Positions 8,422 through 16,605 of a DNA stretch of 64,000 nt are shown piece by piece. A program made the translations under genes and the position numbers. Location of the stretch: the NCBI RefSeq assembly GCF_001956315.1, contig NZ_MOLY01000042.1, positions 62,001-126,000 of the forward strand. Direction: 5' to 3'. Source of the DNA: Sphingomonas montana (GTDB lineage Bacteria; Pseudomonadota; Alphaproteobacteria; Sphingomonadales; Sphingomonadaceae). The notes under the pieces are model-generated. The model worked only from the letters and a program-made list of their open reading frames with translations, did not search any database and was not told the origin of the DNA. How positions within the stretch are numbered: position 1 is the stretch's first letter; each line of letters starts with the position of its first letter.

Positions 8422-8468
8422 AAGCCCGCCCGACCTGTGCTTATGAAAGCGAATGCCGAGCGGGCTTT
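8422..8468. terminator. Possible bidirectional terminator between divK and rpmG
   Basis: An inverted repeat with arms AAGCCCGC and GCGGGCTT around a loop of about 30 bases, followed by TTTTC on the plus strand. It lies between the convergent ends of divK and rpmG. The long loop makes it a weak candidate. Confidence 0.35.
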
Positions 8469-8528
8469 TCGTCTTGATCCCCGCCTGCGCGAGAATGATC
8501 TAGGGTCCGACGGGCGCCGGACCATGGA

Positions 8529-8696
8529 TCACTTGATCTTGGCTTCCTTGAACTCGACATGCTTGCGCACGACGGGGTCGTACTTGCGGAAGGAGAACTT
8601 CTCGGTCTGCGTGCGCGGGTTCTTCTTCGTGACGTAGAAGAAGCCGGTGTCGGCGGTGCTGACGAGCTTGATCTTGACGGTGGTCGGCTTTGCCAT
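8529..8696 (-). CDS. rpmG: 50S ribosomal protein L33
   Basis: A 55-residue basic protein that is a full-length match to bacterial L33 of the type without zinc-binding cysteines. It starts [20 protein letters not shown] and ends [10 protein letters not shown]. Part of the large ribosomal subunit near the E site. It is monocistronic on the minus strand and converges with divK. Confidence 0.97.
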   Translation of the reverse strand: MAKPTTVKIKLVSTADTGFFYVTKKNPRTQTEKFSFRKYDPVVRKHVEFKEAKIK

Positions 8697-8894
8697 GACC
8701 CGGAACCTTTGCGAACGCGAAAAAAAGAAGGCGACGTTGCCGCCGCCTGTATGCCGGGTCCTTTGGGCGAGACGCGTGGCAGAGTCAAGTCCGCGGCGTG
8801 CCGTCCGGAGCCGCCACATGGGCAATGTCGCGGGCGCGTCTTAATCGGACGCTAACCGGTGCGGGCGCACGAGGGGCGTCAAGGGGAGGACGCG

Positions 8895-9230
8895 ATGGCG
8901 ACCGCTTATAAGCAGATTGACGACGGCGACGTGCCGGTTTCGACGCGCCTGTGCGGGCGGATCGTGGCGCTGGAGGCGGACCTGTCGACCCTGTCGCTGG
9001 ACCGGTTGATGCAGCGGCTGGGCGAGATCCGCGGGACGGCGCGGCTGCACGGGCTGTCCGCGGTGGTGGGGGTCGCGACCGAACTGGCGAACGCGATCGC
9101 GCGCGACGGGCGGGCCGCGCTGATCCGGCCCTACCTGGGTGGCCTGCGCGAGGCGTGCGGGTGCGCGCCGGGCGACGAGAATGCCGTCCATGCGTTGCTG
9201 GCGTCGATCAGCGTGCGATTCGCGGACTGA
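8895..9230 (+). CDS. Hypothetical protein, small helical
   Basis: A 111-residue soluble protein with no family I recognise. It is rich in Leu, Ala and Arg, predicted mainly helical, with a Cys pair (EACGCAPGDE) in the C-terminal third and no signal peptide or membrane segment. The ATG at 8895 has an excellent GGGGAGGA ribosome binding site five bases upstream, which supports it as a real gene. It lies 20 bases before the GDT1-type transporter gene on the same strand, so the two may be co-transcribed. Confidence 0.65.
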   Translation: MATAYKQIDDGDVPVSTRLCGRIVALEADLSTLSLDRLMQRLGEIRGTARLHGLSAVVGVATELANAIARDGRAALIRPYLGGLREACGCAPGDENAVHALLASISVRFAD

Positions 9231-9250
9231 CCCGGACGTTGATCCTCTAG

Positions 9251-9820
9251 ATGGATGCGTTGCTGAGCGCCTTCGTGGCGTGCGGGCTGGCCGAGATCGG
9301 CGATCGCAGCCAGTTGCTCGTCATCCTGCTGTGCATGCGGTTTCCGGGAAGACAGGGCCGCGTGCTGGCGGCGGCCGGGCTTGCCGCGCTGGTCAGTACG
9401 GGCATCGGTGCCGCGGGCGGGGCCGTGGTGCATGACATGGTGCCGTTCCGGGCGCTGTCGCTGATGGCGGCGCTGGCGCTGCTGTCGGCGGGGATCGGAT
9501 CACTGGCGCGGCCGAAGACGCCCAAACTCACCGTTTCGCCGCGGCTGGGCGCGTTCGCGGGCAGCCTCGCGGTGCTGCTGGCCGCGGGGATCGGCGACAA
9601 GACGCAGTTCCTGACCTTCGCCTTGTCCGCCCGCAGCGCGTCGCCGGTGCTGGCGGCGATCGGCGCGACACTGGGCGTGCTGGCGGCGGCGGTGCCCGCG
9701 GCGATGCTGGGCCGGCGGTTCGTCCATGTCGTGCCGTTGCGGGCGGTACGGATCGGGATCGGCGTCGTGCTGATCCTGGCCGGCCTGGGGTTCGGGCTGG
9801 ATGCGCTGCGGCTGATCTGA
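9251..9820 (+). CDS. TMEM165/GDT1-family (UPF0016) membrane transporter
   Basis: A 189-residue inner-membrane protein with about six hydrophobic segments in two homologous halves. This family exports Mn2+ or Ca2+ and has two E-x-G-D-[KR]-[ST] motifs that form the cation site. The first is intact (AEIGDRSQ near residue 15). The second reads AGIGDKTQ, with Gly where the acidic residue is expected. Likely role: manganese or calcium homeostasis. The ATG at 9251 has only a weak ribosome binding site, and translation may depend on the gene just upstream. Confidence 0.85.
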   Translation: MDALLSAFVACGLAEIGDRSQLLVILLCMRFPGRQGRVLAAAGLAALVSTGIGAAGGAVVHDMVPFRALSLMAALALLSAGIGSLARPKTPKLTVSPRLGAFAGSLAVLLAAGIGDKTQFLTFALSARSASPVLAAIGATLGVLAAAVPAAMLGRRFVHVVPLRAVRIGIGVVLILAGLGFGLDALRLI

Positions 9821-9921
9821 CCCTCGCCGATCAGGGCGATCGAAAATATTCGACCGGACGGGATGCGACCGCGGCGGGGTTCGATCGTTGGGGACCCGAA
9901 CCGAACATCTGGAGACGCATC

Positions 9922-10422
9922 ATGGCCGACACGCCCGAACCCAAACTGGCGACCCCGACCGATATCGCCACGACCAACGCGAAGACCGTGGCCGACGCAC
10001 TGAACGGCGTGCTGGCGGACAGTTTCGCGCTGTACCTGAAGACCAAGAATTTTCACTGGCATGTGTCCGGCCCGCATTTCCGCGACTATCACCTGATGCT
10101 GGACGACCAGGCCGCACAGATCCTGGGCACGACCGATGCGATCGCGGAGCGGGTACGCAAGACCGGCAACGTGACGCTGCGGTCGATCGGTGACATTTCG
10201 CGCCGCCAGACGATCCAGGACAACGACAAGCCGTTCGTCAGCGCCGACGACATGCTGGCGGAGCTGCGCGAGGACAATCTCCAGCTGGTGCAGGCATTGC
10301 GCGAGGCCAAGGACATCGTCGACGAAGCCAAGGACAATGCGACCAGCGGCATTCTGGACGACTGGACCGACCAGGCCGAGGAGCGCGCCTGGTTCCTGTT
10401 CGAGACCAGCCGCAAGGCATGA
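9922..10422 (+). CDS. dps: Dps-family DNA-binding ferritin-like protein
   Basis: A 166-residue Dps-type mini-ferritin. Dps dodecamers oxidise and store iron with H2O2 and can coat DNA in starved or oxidatively stressed cells. The inter-subunit ferroxidase residues sit in TKNFHWHVSGPHFRDYHLML and the following DDQA. The C-terminus is typical (TDQAEERAWFLFET). The N-terminal 20 residues are polar and could be the DNA-contacting tail. It stands between the transporter gene and hisG with a hairpin behind it, so it is probably monocistronic. Confidence 0.93.
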   Translation: MADTPEPKLATPTDIATTNAKTVADALNGVLADSFALYLKTKNFHWHVSGPHFRDYHLMLDDQAAQILGTTDAIAERVRKTGNVTLRSIGDISRRQTIQDNDKPFVSADDMLAELREDNLQLVQALREAKDIVDEAKDNATSGILDDWTDQAEERAWFLFETSRKA

Positions 10423-10430
10423 CGCCGCGC

Positions 10431-10450
10431 GGGGCCGGGCGACCGGCCCC
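10431..10450 (+). terminator. Hairpin after dps
   Basis: A perfect 8-base stem GGGGCCGG/CCGGCCCC with a 4-base loop, beginning eight bases after the dps stop. It is not followed by a T-run, so intrinsic termination is uncertain. Confidence 0.4.
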
Positions 10451-10507
10451 GTAGGTAGGGCAAAGTGGTTTCTTGTGGGGCGCGGGTTGGGCGCGTAAGG
10501 CGCGCGA

Positions 10508-11170
10508 ATGATCGAACCCGTCACCCTGGCCATTCCGAAGGGCCGTATCCTGGACGAAGTGCTGCCGATGCTGGCGCAGGTCGGGATCGTGCCGGAAGCG
10601 GCCTTTTCCGATCCATCCAGCCGCGCACTGATGTTCGCGACGAACGATCCCGGCGTGCGGATCATCCGGGTGCGCGCGTTCGACGTCGCGACGTTCGTGG
10701 CGCACGGCGCGGCGCAGATCGGCGTTGTCGGGTCCGACGTGCTGATGGAATTCGACTATTCCGAGCTTTATGCGCCGGTCGATCTGGACGTCGGGCATTG
10801 CCGGCTGTCGGTGGCGGAACCGGTCGCGCTGGCGGCCGGTGACGATCCGCGCGGCTGGAGCCATGTGCGGGTCGCGACCAAATATCCGAACATTACGCGG
10901 CGCCATTTCGAGGCGCGTGGCGTGCAGGCGGAATGCGTGAAGCTGAACGGTGCGATGGAGATCGCGCCCGTGCTGGGCCTCGCCGACCGGATCGTTGACC
11001 TGGTGTCGAGCGGACGGACGCTGGTGGAGAACGGGCTGGTCGAGGTCGAGGTGATCGCGCAGGTATCCGCCCGGCTGATCGTCAACCGCGCCGCGTTCAA
11101 GACGCGCAGCGGGCAGATCGCGGCGCTGATCGACGGGTTCCGGATGGCGGGGGCGCAGCGTGCGGCCTGA
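10508..11170 (+). CDS. hisG: ATP phosphoribosyltransferase, short form
   Basis: First enzyme of histidine biosynthesis, joining ATP and PRPP. At 220 residues it is the short form that lacks the C-terminal regulatory ACT-like domain and works as an octamer with HisZ. No hisZ is in this window. Typical segments are IPKGRILDE near the start, [12 protein letters not shown], and [14 protein letters not shown]. The PRPP loop reads [16 protein letters not shown]. First gene of the tight plus-strand run hisG-hisD-nusB-thiL. Confidence 0.95.
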   Translation: MIEPVTLAIPKGRILDEVLPMLAQVGIVPEAAFSDPSSRALMFATNDPGVRIIRVRAFDVATFVAHGAAQIGVVGSDVLMEFDYSELYAPVDLDVGHCRLSVAEPVALAAGDDPRGWSHVRVATKYPNITRRHFEARGVQAECVKLNGAMEIAPVLGLADRIVDLVSSGRTLVENGLVEVEVIAQVSARLIVNRAAFKTRSGQIAALIDGFRMAGAQRAA

Positions 11171-11191
11171 TATGAAGAGCGGAGACGGGCG

Positions 11192-12484
11192 ATGACCCAG
11201 CGGCTGGATGCGACCGACACGGGCTTTGCCGCGGCGTTCGAAACCCTGGTGAATGCGCGGCGGGAGTCGGATGCGGGTGTGCGCGAATCGGTGGCGGCGA
11301 TCGTGGCGGACGTGCGGGCGCGCGGCGACGTGGCGGTGGCGGAACTGACCGCGCGGTATGACGGGCATGACCTGGCGACGACCGGATGGGAGGTGCCGCA
11401 GGCCGAGCGGCGCGCGGCGCTCGACGGGCTGGCGAGCGATCTGCGCAATGCGCTGGAACTGGCGGCGGAGCGGATCCGGACGTTCCATGCGGCGCAGGTG
11501 CCGGCCGATCGTGATTCCGTCGATGCGCAGGGCGTGCGGCTCGGATCGCGCTGGCGCGCGGTCGAGGCGGCCGGGCTGTATGTGCCCGGCGGGCGCGCGG
11601 CCTATCCGTCGTCGGTGCTGATGAACGCGTTGCCGGCGCGGGCGGCGGGTGTCGACCGGCTGACGATGGTAACGCCGACGCCGAATGGCGAGGTGAACCC
11701 GCTGGTGCTGGCCGCGGCCGAGATTGCCGGCGTCGACCAGGTGTATCGCATCGGCGGGGCGCAGGCGATCGCGGCGCTGGCATACGGAACGAAGCGGATC
11801 GCGGCGACCGACGTGATCGTGGGGCCGGGCAATGCCTGGGTCGCGGAGGCCAAGCGCCAGCTGTACGGCGTGGTCGGCATCGACATGGTCGCCGGGCCGT
11901 CCGAGATCGTGGTGGTGGCGGACGGCGCCAACGACCCGGACTGGATCGCGATCGACCTGCTGAGCCAGGCGGAGCACGACCCGGTCAGCCAGTCAATCCT
12001 GATCACCGACGATGCCGCGTTCGGCGACGCAGTGATGGCGGCGGTCGAGGCGCGGCTGACGACGCTGGCGACCGAGCGCGTGGCGCGGGCGAGCTGGGCC
12101 GATTACGGCGCGATCATCGTGGTGCCGACGCTGGATGCGGCGATCCCGCTGATCGACCGGCTGGCGCCCGAGCATCTGGAGATCGCGACGGACGATCCGG
12201 ATGCGATTTTCGCGCGCGTGCGGCACGCCGGGTCGGTGTTCCTGGGGCGGCATACGCCGGAAGCGGTCGGCGACTATGTCGCGGGGCCGAACCATGTGTT
12301 GCCGACCGGGCGACGCGCACGTTTTTCATCGGGACTGTCGGTCCTGGATTTCATGAAGCGGACCAGTTTCCTGGCGCTGGACCCTGCATCGCTGCGTGCG
12401 ATCGGGCCGGCGGCGGTGACGCTGGCGACGGCGGAGGGACTGCCGGCGCATGCGGCGTCGGTCGCGGTCCGGCTGGGGAGTTAA
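11192..12484 (+). CDS. hisD: Histidinol dehydrogenase
   Basis: Catalyses the last two steps of histidine synthesis, oxidising L-histidinol to L-histidine with two NAD+. The 430-residue length is standard. Hallmarks are LYVPGGRAAYPSSVLMN, the VGPGNAWVAEAKRQLYG segment, GPSEIVVVAD, the zinc-ligand region LLSQAEHDP, and LAPEHLEI with catalytic Glu/His. The start is ATG 21 bases after hisG behind a GGAGACGGGCG ribosome binding site. It is followed one base later by nusB. Confidence 0.96.
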   Translation: MTQRLDATDTGFAAAFETLVNARRESDAGVRESVAAIVADVRARGDVAVAELTARYDGHDLATTGWEVPQAERRAALDGLASDLRNALELAAERIRTFHAAQVPADRDSVDAQGVRLGSRWRAVEAAGLYVPGGRAAYPSSVLMNALPARAAGVDRLTMVTPTPNGEVNPLVLAAAEIAGVDQVYRIGGAQAIAALAYGTKRIAATDVIVGPGNAWVAEAKRQLYGVVGIDMVAGPSEIVVVADGANDPDWIAIDLLSQAEHDPVSQSILITDDAAFGDAVMAAVEARLTTLATERVARASWADYGAIIVVPTLDAAIPLIDRLAPEHLEIATDDPDAIFARVRHAGSVFLGRHTPEAVGDYVAGPNHVLPTGRRARFSSGLSVLDFMKRTSFLALDPASLRAIGPAAVTLATAEGLPAHAASVAVRLGS

Positions 12485-12485
12485 G

Positions 12486-12941
12486 ATGGCCAAGATCAAC
12501 GAACGTTCGCGGTCGCGCAGTGCCGCGCGGCTGGCGGCGGTACAGGCGCTGTACCAGCAGGAGATGGAGACGATCACGCTTCCGCGGCTGCTGGACGAAT
12601 TCCACCGCCACCGGCTGGGTGCGACCGTCGACGATGTCGAATATGCCGATGCGGAAGTCGATTTCTTCGACGATCTGGTGCGCGGCGTGGATGCGCGGCG
12701 CGAGGAAGTGGACGCCGCGATTTCCGACAAGCTGGCGGCCGGCTGGTCGATGGCGCGGCTGGACAAGCCGATGCGGCAGATCCTGCGTGCCGGCACGTAC
12801 GAGCTGATCGCGCGGCCGGACGTGCCGACCGGGAGCGTGATCTCCGAATATGTCGATGTGGCGGCGGCGTTTTACGACAAGCGGGAGAAGGGGTTCGTGA
12901 ACGGGCTGCTGGACGCTGTCGCGAAGGCCGTGCGAGTCTGA
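12486..12941 (+). CDS. nusB: Transcription antitermination factor NusB
   Basis: A 151-residue all-helical RNA-binding protein. With NusE (S10) it binds boxA in rRNA leaders and supports processive antitermination. Typical pieces are the Arg-rich N-terminus (RSRSRSAARLAAVQALYQQE), RLDKPMRQILRAGTYEL and the C-terminal FVNGLLDAVAK. It begins one base after the hisD stop, so the two are surely on one transcript. Confidence 0.94.
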   Translation: MAKINERSRSRSAARLAAVQALYQQEMETITLPRLLDEFHRHRLGATVDDVEYADAEVDFFDDLVRGVDARREEVDAAISDKLAAGWSMARLDKPMRQILRAGTYELIARPDVPTGSVISEYVDVAAAFYDKREKGFVNGLLDAVAKAVRV

Positions 12942-12991
12942 TCATTGTCTGAGCCCCTCCCCCTGAAGGAGAGGGGCCTAGTAAGGATACT

Positions 12992-13963
12992 ATGTCCGAC
13001 GAAGCCTTCTTCATCGATCTGCTGAAGGGCATCGCGACCGATCCGGCGGCGCGGGGATTGCTCGACGATGCGGCGCTGTTCGTGCCGCCGGCGGGGCGGG
13101 CGTTGGTGCTGACGCACGACATGCTGGTGGAGGGGGTGCATTATCTAACGGGCGATCCGCCGGCGGACGTTGCGTGGAAACTGGTTGCGGTGAACCTGTC
13201 CGACCTGGCCGCGAAGGGCGCGCGGCCGGAGGGGGTGCTGCTCGGCTATACGCTGGGGCCGGACCGCGCGTGGGACGCGGCGTTCGTGGACGGGCTTGGT
13301 GCGGCGACGCGGCATTATGCGGTGCCGTTGCTGGGCGGCGATACGGTGGGGGCACGCGGGCCGCGCACACTGGCGATGACGGCGATCGGATCGGTGATGC
13401 CGGACGGCGCACCCGCGCGCGGCGGCGCGCGGCCGGGCGATGCATTGTGGGTGACCGGGACGATCGGCGATGCGGGGCTGGGGCTGGCGATCGCGCGGGC
13501 GGGCGGAGCGGGGGCAGCGGAATTGCTGGCCGCCTATCGCCGACCGGTGGCGCAAGTCGCAGCGGGGCTGGCGCTGGTGCCTTGGGCGCGCGCGTCGGCG
13601 GACGTTTCGGACGGCGTGCTGATCGATGCGGCGCGGATCGCGGCCGCAAGCGGATGCGCCGTGTCGATCGCGGTCGATGCCGTGCCGCTGTCGGGCGCGT
13701 TGCTGGCGGCAGCGGGCGACACGCGGGCCGCACGGCTGGCCGCGGCGACCGCGGGCGACGATTACCAGCTGATGCTGGCCGTCGCGCCCGAAGCGGCCGA
13801 CGGACTGAAGGCGGCAGCGGCGGCGATCGGCATGCGGATCAGCCGGATCGGAGTTTTCGCTACGGGATCGGGGCTGAGCCTGACCGACGGCGGCGCGCCG
13901 ATCGCGGCGCCGGGGCGGATCGGCTATCAACATGATGCAACCCAAGACCCGATGTTTCCGTAG
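12992..13963 (+). CDS. thiL: Thiamine-phosphate kinase
   Basis: Phosphorylates thiamine monophosphate to the active cofactor TPP using ATP. It has 323 residues of the PurM-like (AIRS) fold. Metal and nucleotide loops are visible as LLDDAAL, LTHDMLVEGVHY, KLVAVNLSDLAAKGA and LLGGDTV, with DVSDGVLIDA later. It lies 50 bases after nusB with a short hairpin (about 12954-12977) in between, so it may be co-transcribed or have its own promoter. Confidence 0.94.
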   Translation: MSDEAFFIDLLKGIATDPAARGLLDDAALFVPPAGRALVLTHDMLVEGVHYLTGDPPADVAWKLVAVNLSDLAAKGARPEGVLLGYTLGPDRAWDAAFVDGLGAATRHYAVPLLGGDTVGARGPRTLAMTAIGSVMPDGAPARGGARPGDALWVTGTIGDAGLGLAIARAGGAGAAELLAAYRRPVAQVAAGLALVPWARASADVSDGVLIDAARIAAASGCAVSIAVDAVPLSGALLAAAGDTRAARLAAATAGDDYQLMLAVAPEAADGLKAAAAAIGMRISRIGVFATGSGLSLTDGGAPIAAPGRIGYQHDATQDPMFP

Positions 13964-14045
13964 GAACCGGATCGTTTCCCACGCGTATCAACATCCTACT
14001 CGACGCAAGGGCTGCACGGGCCGTCGTCATAACAGGGAGGTCGTA

Positions 14046-14303
14046 ATGGGTTTGATCATGTGGTTGATCGTGGGTGGTGTCATCGGCTGGCTGGCCAGCA
14101 TCATCATGCGTACCGACGCGCAGCAGGGCATCCTGCTGAACATCGTCGTCGGCATCGTCGGCGCGTTCATCGGCGGCCTCATCATCAGCGGCGGTTCGAT
14201 CAACAATGCGGGTCTCGATCTGCGGACCTTCCTCGTTTCGTTGGTAGGTGCCGTCATCCTGCTCGCGATCGTCAACCTGTTCCGTCGTGGTCGCGTTCGC
14301 TGA
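14046..14303 (+). CDS. GlsB/YeaQ/YmgE-family stress-response membrane protein
   Basis: An 85-residue protein made of three hydrophobic segments with Gly-rich turns (GGVIGWLAS, NIVVGIVGAFIGG), the pattern of the transglycosylase-associated/YeaQ family. These small inner-membrane proteins are often stress-induced and their exact role is unknown. A strong GGGAGG ribosome binding site precedes the ATG, and a terminator follows. A single-gene unit. Confidence 0.9.
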   Translation: MGLIMWLIVGGVIGWLASIIMRTDAQQGILLNIVVGIVGAFIGGLIISGGSINNAGLDLRTFLVSLVGAVILLAIVNLFRRGRVR

Positions 14304-14328
14304 ACATTACTTCGATAGACTGAGATCG

Positions 14329-14362
14329 AGGCCGTCCCGGGAAACCGGGGCGGCCTTTTTCT
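14329..14362 (+). terminator. Rho-independent terminator
   Basis: The stem AGGCCGTCCCGG (14329-14340) pairs with CCGGGGCGGCCT (14345-14356) with one G-T wobble, a GAAA loop and then a T-rich run. It lies just after the YeaQ-type gene. Confidence 0.8.
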
Positions 14363-14408
14363 TGTGGATGCCGGCCGCTTTCCGTTAAGGAAGACGGCCG
14401 GTTTCGCG

Positions 14409-15155
14409 TCATTGCAGTTCGAAGGTGACGCGCAGGGTGATGGCGAGCGTCTGCTCACCGGCCTGGACCGGCGTGCTGTCCTTTTCCATGCGCGCCATGG
14501 CCATCATCATCGGGCGCGGCTGGGCGCTTTGTTCGCCGTCTTCCGCGATCGCGACGATCCGGCGGACGGTAAGGCCGGCGGCGCGGGCGTAGAGATCGGC
14601 GCGGGTCCGGGCGGCGGCGACGGCGGCGGTCCGCGCTTCGTCCAGCGCGGCGGCGGGCTTGTCGAGCGAGAAGGCGGGGCCGTTGATCTGGTTCGCGCCG
14701 GCCTGGACCAGCGCATCCAGAATCGCGCCGGCACGCTTGATATCGCGGAAGCGGATGCTGACCTGATTCGATGCCTGGTAGCCGGTTAGGACGGGCGGTA
14801 CGTTTTCGCCGTAGCGATATTGCGGACTGAGGTTGATGGCGTTGCTCTGGATATCGCGGTCGGCGACGCCGGCGCGGCGCAACGCGGCGATGGTGGCGGT
14901 CATCCGCGTCGCATTTTCCGCAAGCGCGGCTGACGCGGTCGCCGCCTGCGTCACGACGCCGGCCGAGATGGTGGCAATGTCGGGCGCGCGGGCGACTTCG
15001 CCGGTGGCGACGATATCGAGCCGGGTGCCGCCCAGCGTGGCGACGGGCAGCGGGGCGACCTGGGCCGCCGCGATGGCGGGCAGGGCCGCGGCACACGCGG
15101 CGGCGGACAGGGCAATGGCGCAGTGGAATCCGGCGCGCGGACGGAGCGGGTTCAT
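14409..15155 (-). CDS. SIMPL domain-containing exported protein
   Basis: A 248-residue periplasmic protein of the SIMPL (DUF541) family. Residues 1-31 form a signal peptide ending in Ala-Ala-Ala-Gln. Family segments in the mature part include GEVARAPDIATISAGV, the helix region with RRAGVADRDIQSNAINLSPQY and the C-terminal TLAITLRVTFEL. Members of this family are envelope proteins linked to oxidative or envelope stress, with no catalytic activity known. It is divergent from the RND efflux operon with about 230 bases between them, so the two may share control. Confidence 0.87.
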   Translation of the reverse strand: MNPLRPRAGFHCAIALSAAACAAALPAIAAAQVAPLPVATLGGTRLDIVATGEVARAPDIATISAGVVTQAATASAALAENATRMTATIAALRRAGVADRDIQSNAINLSPQYRYGENVPPVLTGYQASNQVSIRFRDIKRAGAILDALVQAGANQINGPAFSLDKPAAALDEARTAAVAAARTRADLYARAAGLTVRRIVAIAEDGEQSAQPRPMMMAMARMEKDSTPVQAGEQTLAITLRVTFELQ

Positions 15156-15386
15156 GAGGATCCTCCTATTATGGACGCGGTCCGTCTGAACCGGGCGGGC
15201 TGCATCCCGGCTGAACGGCAGGGCGCGGCTTCATCGAAGCGCAGGACGCTTTCGTCGCGGGATGCGCACCGGTCGCCTGCGAAACATGCTACGCACCGCA
15301 ACGGAATCAGGCTTGAGCCAAGTGATTTAGTCGGATAACACAGCATCGCCGGACGGACCGGCCATGAACAGCGAGGCGAAGACCCG

Positions 15387-16595
15387 ATGAACATCCAGTC
15401 CCCCGACACCGACCGATCGTTCGCGATGGCCGATGTGGCGGACGCACGGCCGCGCCGCAGGCGCTGGATCGTGATCGGGCTGCTGCTGATCGTCGCGGCG
15501 GTCGCGGTGTCGCTGTTCCTGACGAAGCGCGGCGGCGGCAAACCCGCCGGCGCGGATGCAGCGGCCGAGGCGGGAGGCAAGACCACCACGCAGCGCGTGA
15601 CCGTGGTCGTACCGGGGCGCAGCGCGTCGTCCGCCACCATTTCGGCCACCGGCACGCTGGCCGCCCGGCGCGAGATGCCGGTCGGCGTCGCGGGCGAAGG
15701 CGGGCGGGTGACCGCGGTGCTGGCCGAACAGGGACAGTGGGTCGCCGCCGGCCAGACGCTGGTCGTGATCGACCGTTCCGTACAGACGCAGCAGGCGGCG
15801 CAGTTGCGCGCATCGATCACCGTCGCGCAGGCCGACGCCGCATTGGCGCAATCGAACCTGGACCGGGCGCGCAGCCTGGTGGGGCGTGGTTTCGTATCGA
15901 AGGCGGACCTGGACAGTCGGGTGGCAACGCGCGATGCGGCCGCGGCCCGGGTGGCGGTGGCGCGCGCGCAGCTGAACGAATCGCAGGCGCTGATCGGGCG
16001 GCTGAACGTGCGTGCGCCGGCCGCCGGGCTGGTCCTGTCGCGATCGGTGGAGGCCGGGCAGATCGTGAGCGGCGGTGGCGGGACCCCGCTGTTCCGCATC
16101 GCGCGCGACGGCGAGCTGGAATTGCAGGCAAGGCTGGCGGAGCAGGACCTGACCGGGTTGTCGGTCGGCCGCCCCGCGCAGGTGACACCGGTAGGCGGGA
16201 CGCGGACCTTCAACGGCCGCATCTGGCAGCTGTCGCCGGTGATCGACCCGACGTCGCGCCAGGGTATCGCGCGGATCGCGCTGCCTTATGATCCCGCGCT
16301 TCGGCCCGGCGGGTTCGCCAGCGTCGTCATCACGAGCGGATCGGTGGACCAGCCGCTACTGCCGCAATCGGCGGTGCTGGCGGAAGGCAAGACGAACTTC
16401 GTCTATGTCGTGGGGCCGAACAATGTCGTGGCGCGGCGCACGGTGACGGTGGGCCAGGTGGGCGATACCGGCGTATCGATCGCAGCGGGGCTGGACGGGA
16501 CCGAACAGGTCGTGGTGTCGGCCGGCGCGTTCCTGAACCCCGGCGACAAGGTCATTCCCGAACGGCGGTCCGCCGTCGCCGCGTCCGCGCGCTGA
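15387..16595 (+). CDS. RND efflux periplasmic adaptor (membrane fusion protein)
   Basis: A 402-residue membrane fusion protein that links the inner-membrane RND pump to an outer-membrane channel. A cytoplasmic N-terminus with an Arg cluster (RPRRRRW, about residues 24-30) is followed by a membrane anchor at about 31-48. Then come a barrel-sandwich half (GRVTAVLAEQGQWVAAGQTLVVID), an alpha-hairpin, the second lipoyl half (NVRAPAAGLVLSRSVEAGQIV) and a beta-barrel region. First gene of a pair with the RND permease, whose ATG is ten bases after this stop. No outer-membrane channel gene is adjacent. Confidence 0.93.
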   Translation: MNIQSPDTDRSFAMADVADARPRRRRWIVIGLLLIVAAVAVSLFLTKRGGGKPAGADAAAEAGGKTTTQRVTVVVPGRSASSATISATGTLAARREMPVGVAGEGGRVTAVLAEQGQWVAAGQTLVVIDRSVQTQQAAQLRASITVAQADAALAQSNLDRARSLVGRGFVSKADLDSRVATRDAAAARVAVARAQLNESQALIGRLNVRAPAAGLVLSRSVEAGQIVSGGGGTPLFRIARDGELELQARLAEQDLTGLSVGRPAQVTPVGGTRTFNGRIWQLSPVIDPTSRQGIARIALPYDPALRPGGFASVVITSGSVDQPLLPQSAVLAEGKTNFVYVVGPNNVVARRTVTVGQVGDTGVSIAAGLDGTEQVVVSAGAFLNPGDKVIPERRSAVAASAR

Positions 16596-16605
16596 AGGAA
16601 CGCAC

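Noticed and set aside
10238-11977. 579-codon minus-strand frame over hisG/hisD
   Set aside because: Arg/His-rich shadow of two conserved genes.
12942-12991. TPP riboswitch in front of thiL
   Set aside because: Only 50 bases between nusB and thiL and no thi-box-like sequence; just a short hairpin.
14371-14401. Second hairpin between the YeaQ-type and SIMPL genes
   Set aside because: Good stem but no T-run on either strand; could be a REP-like element, not enough to call a terminator.
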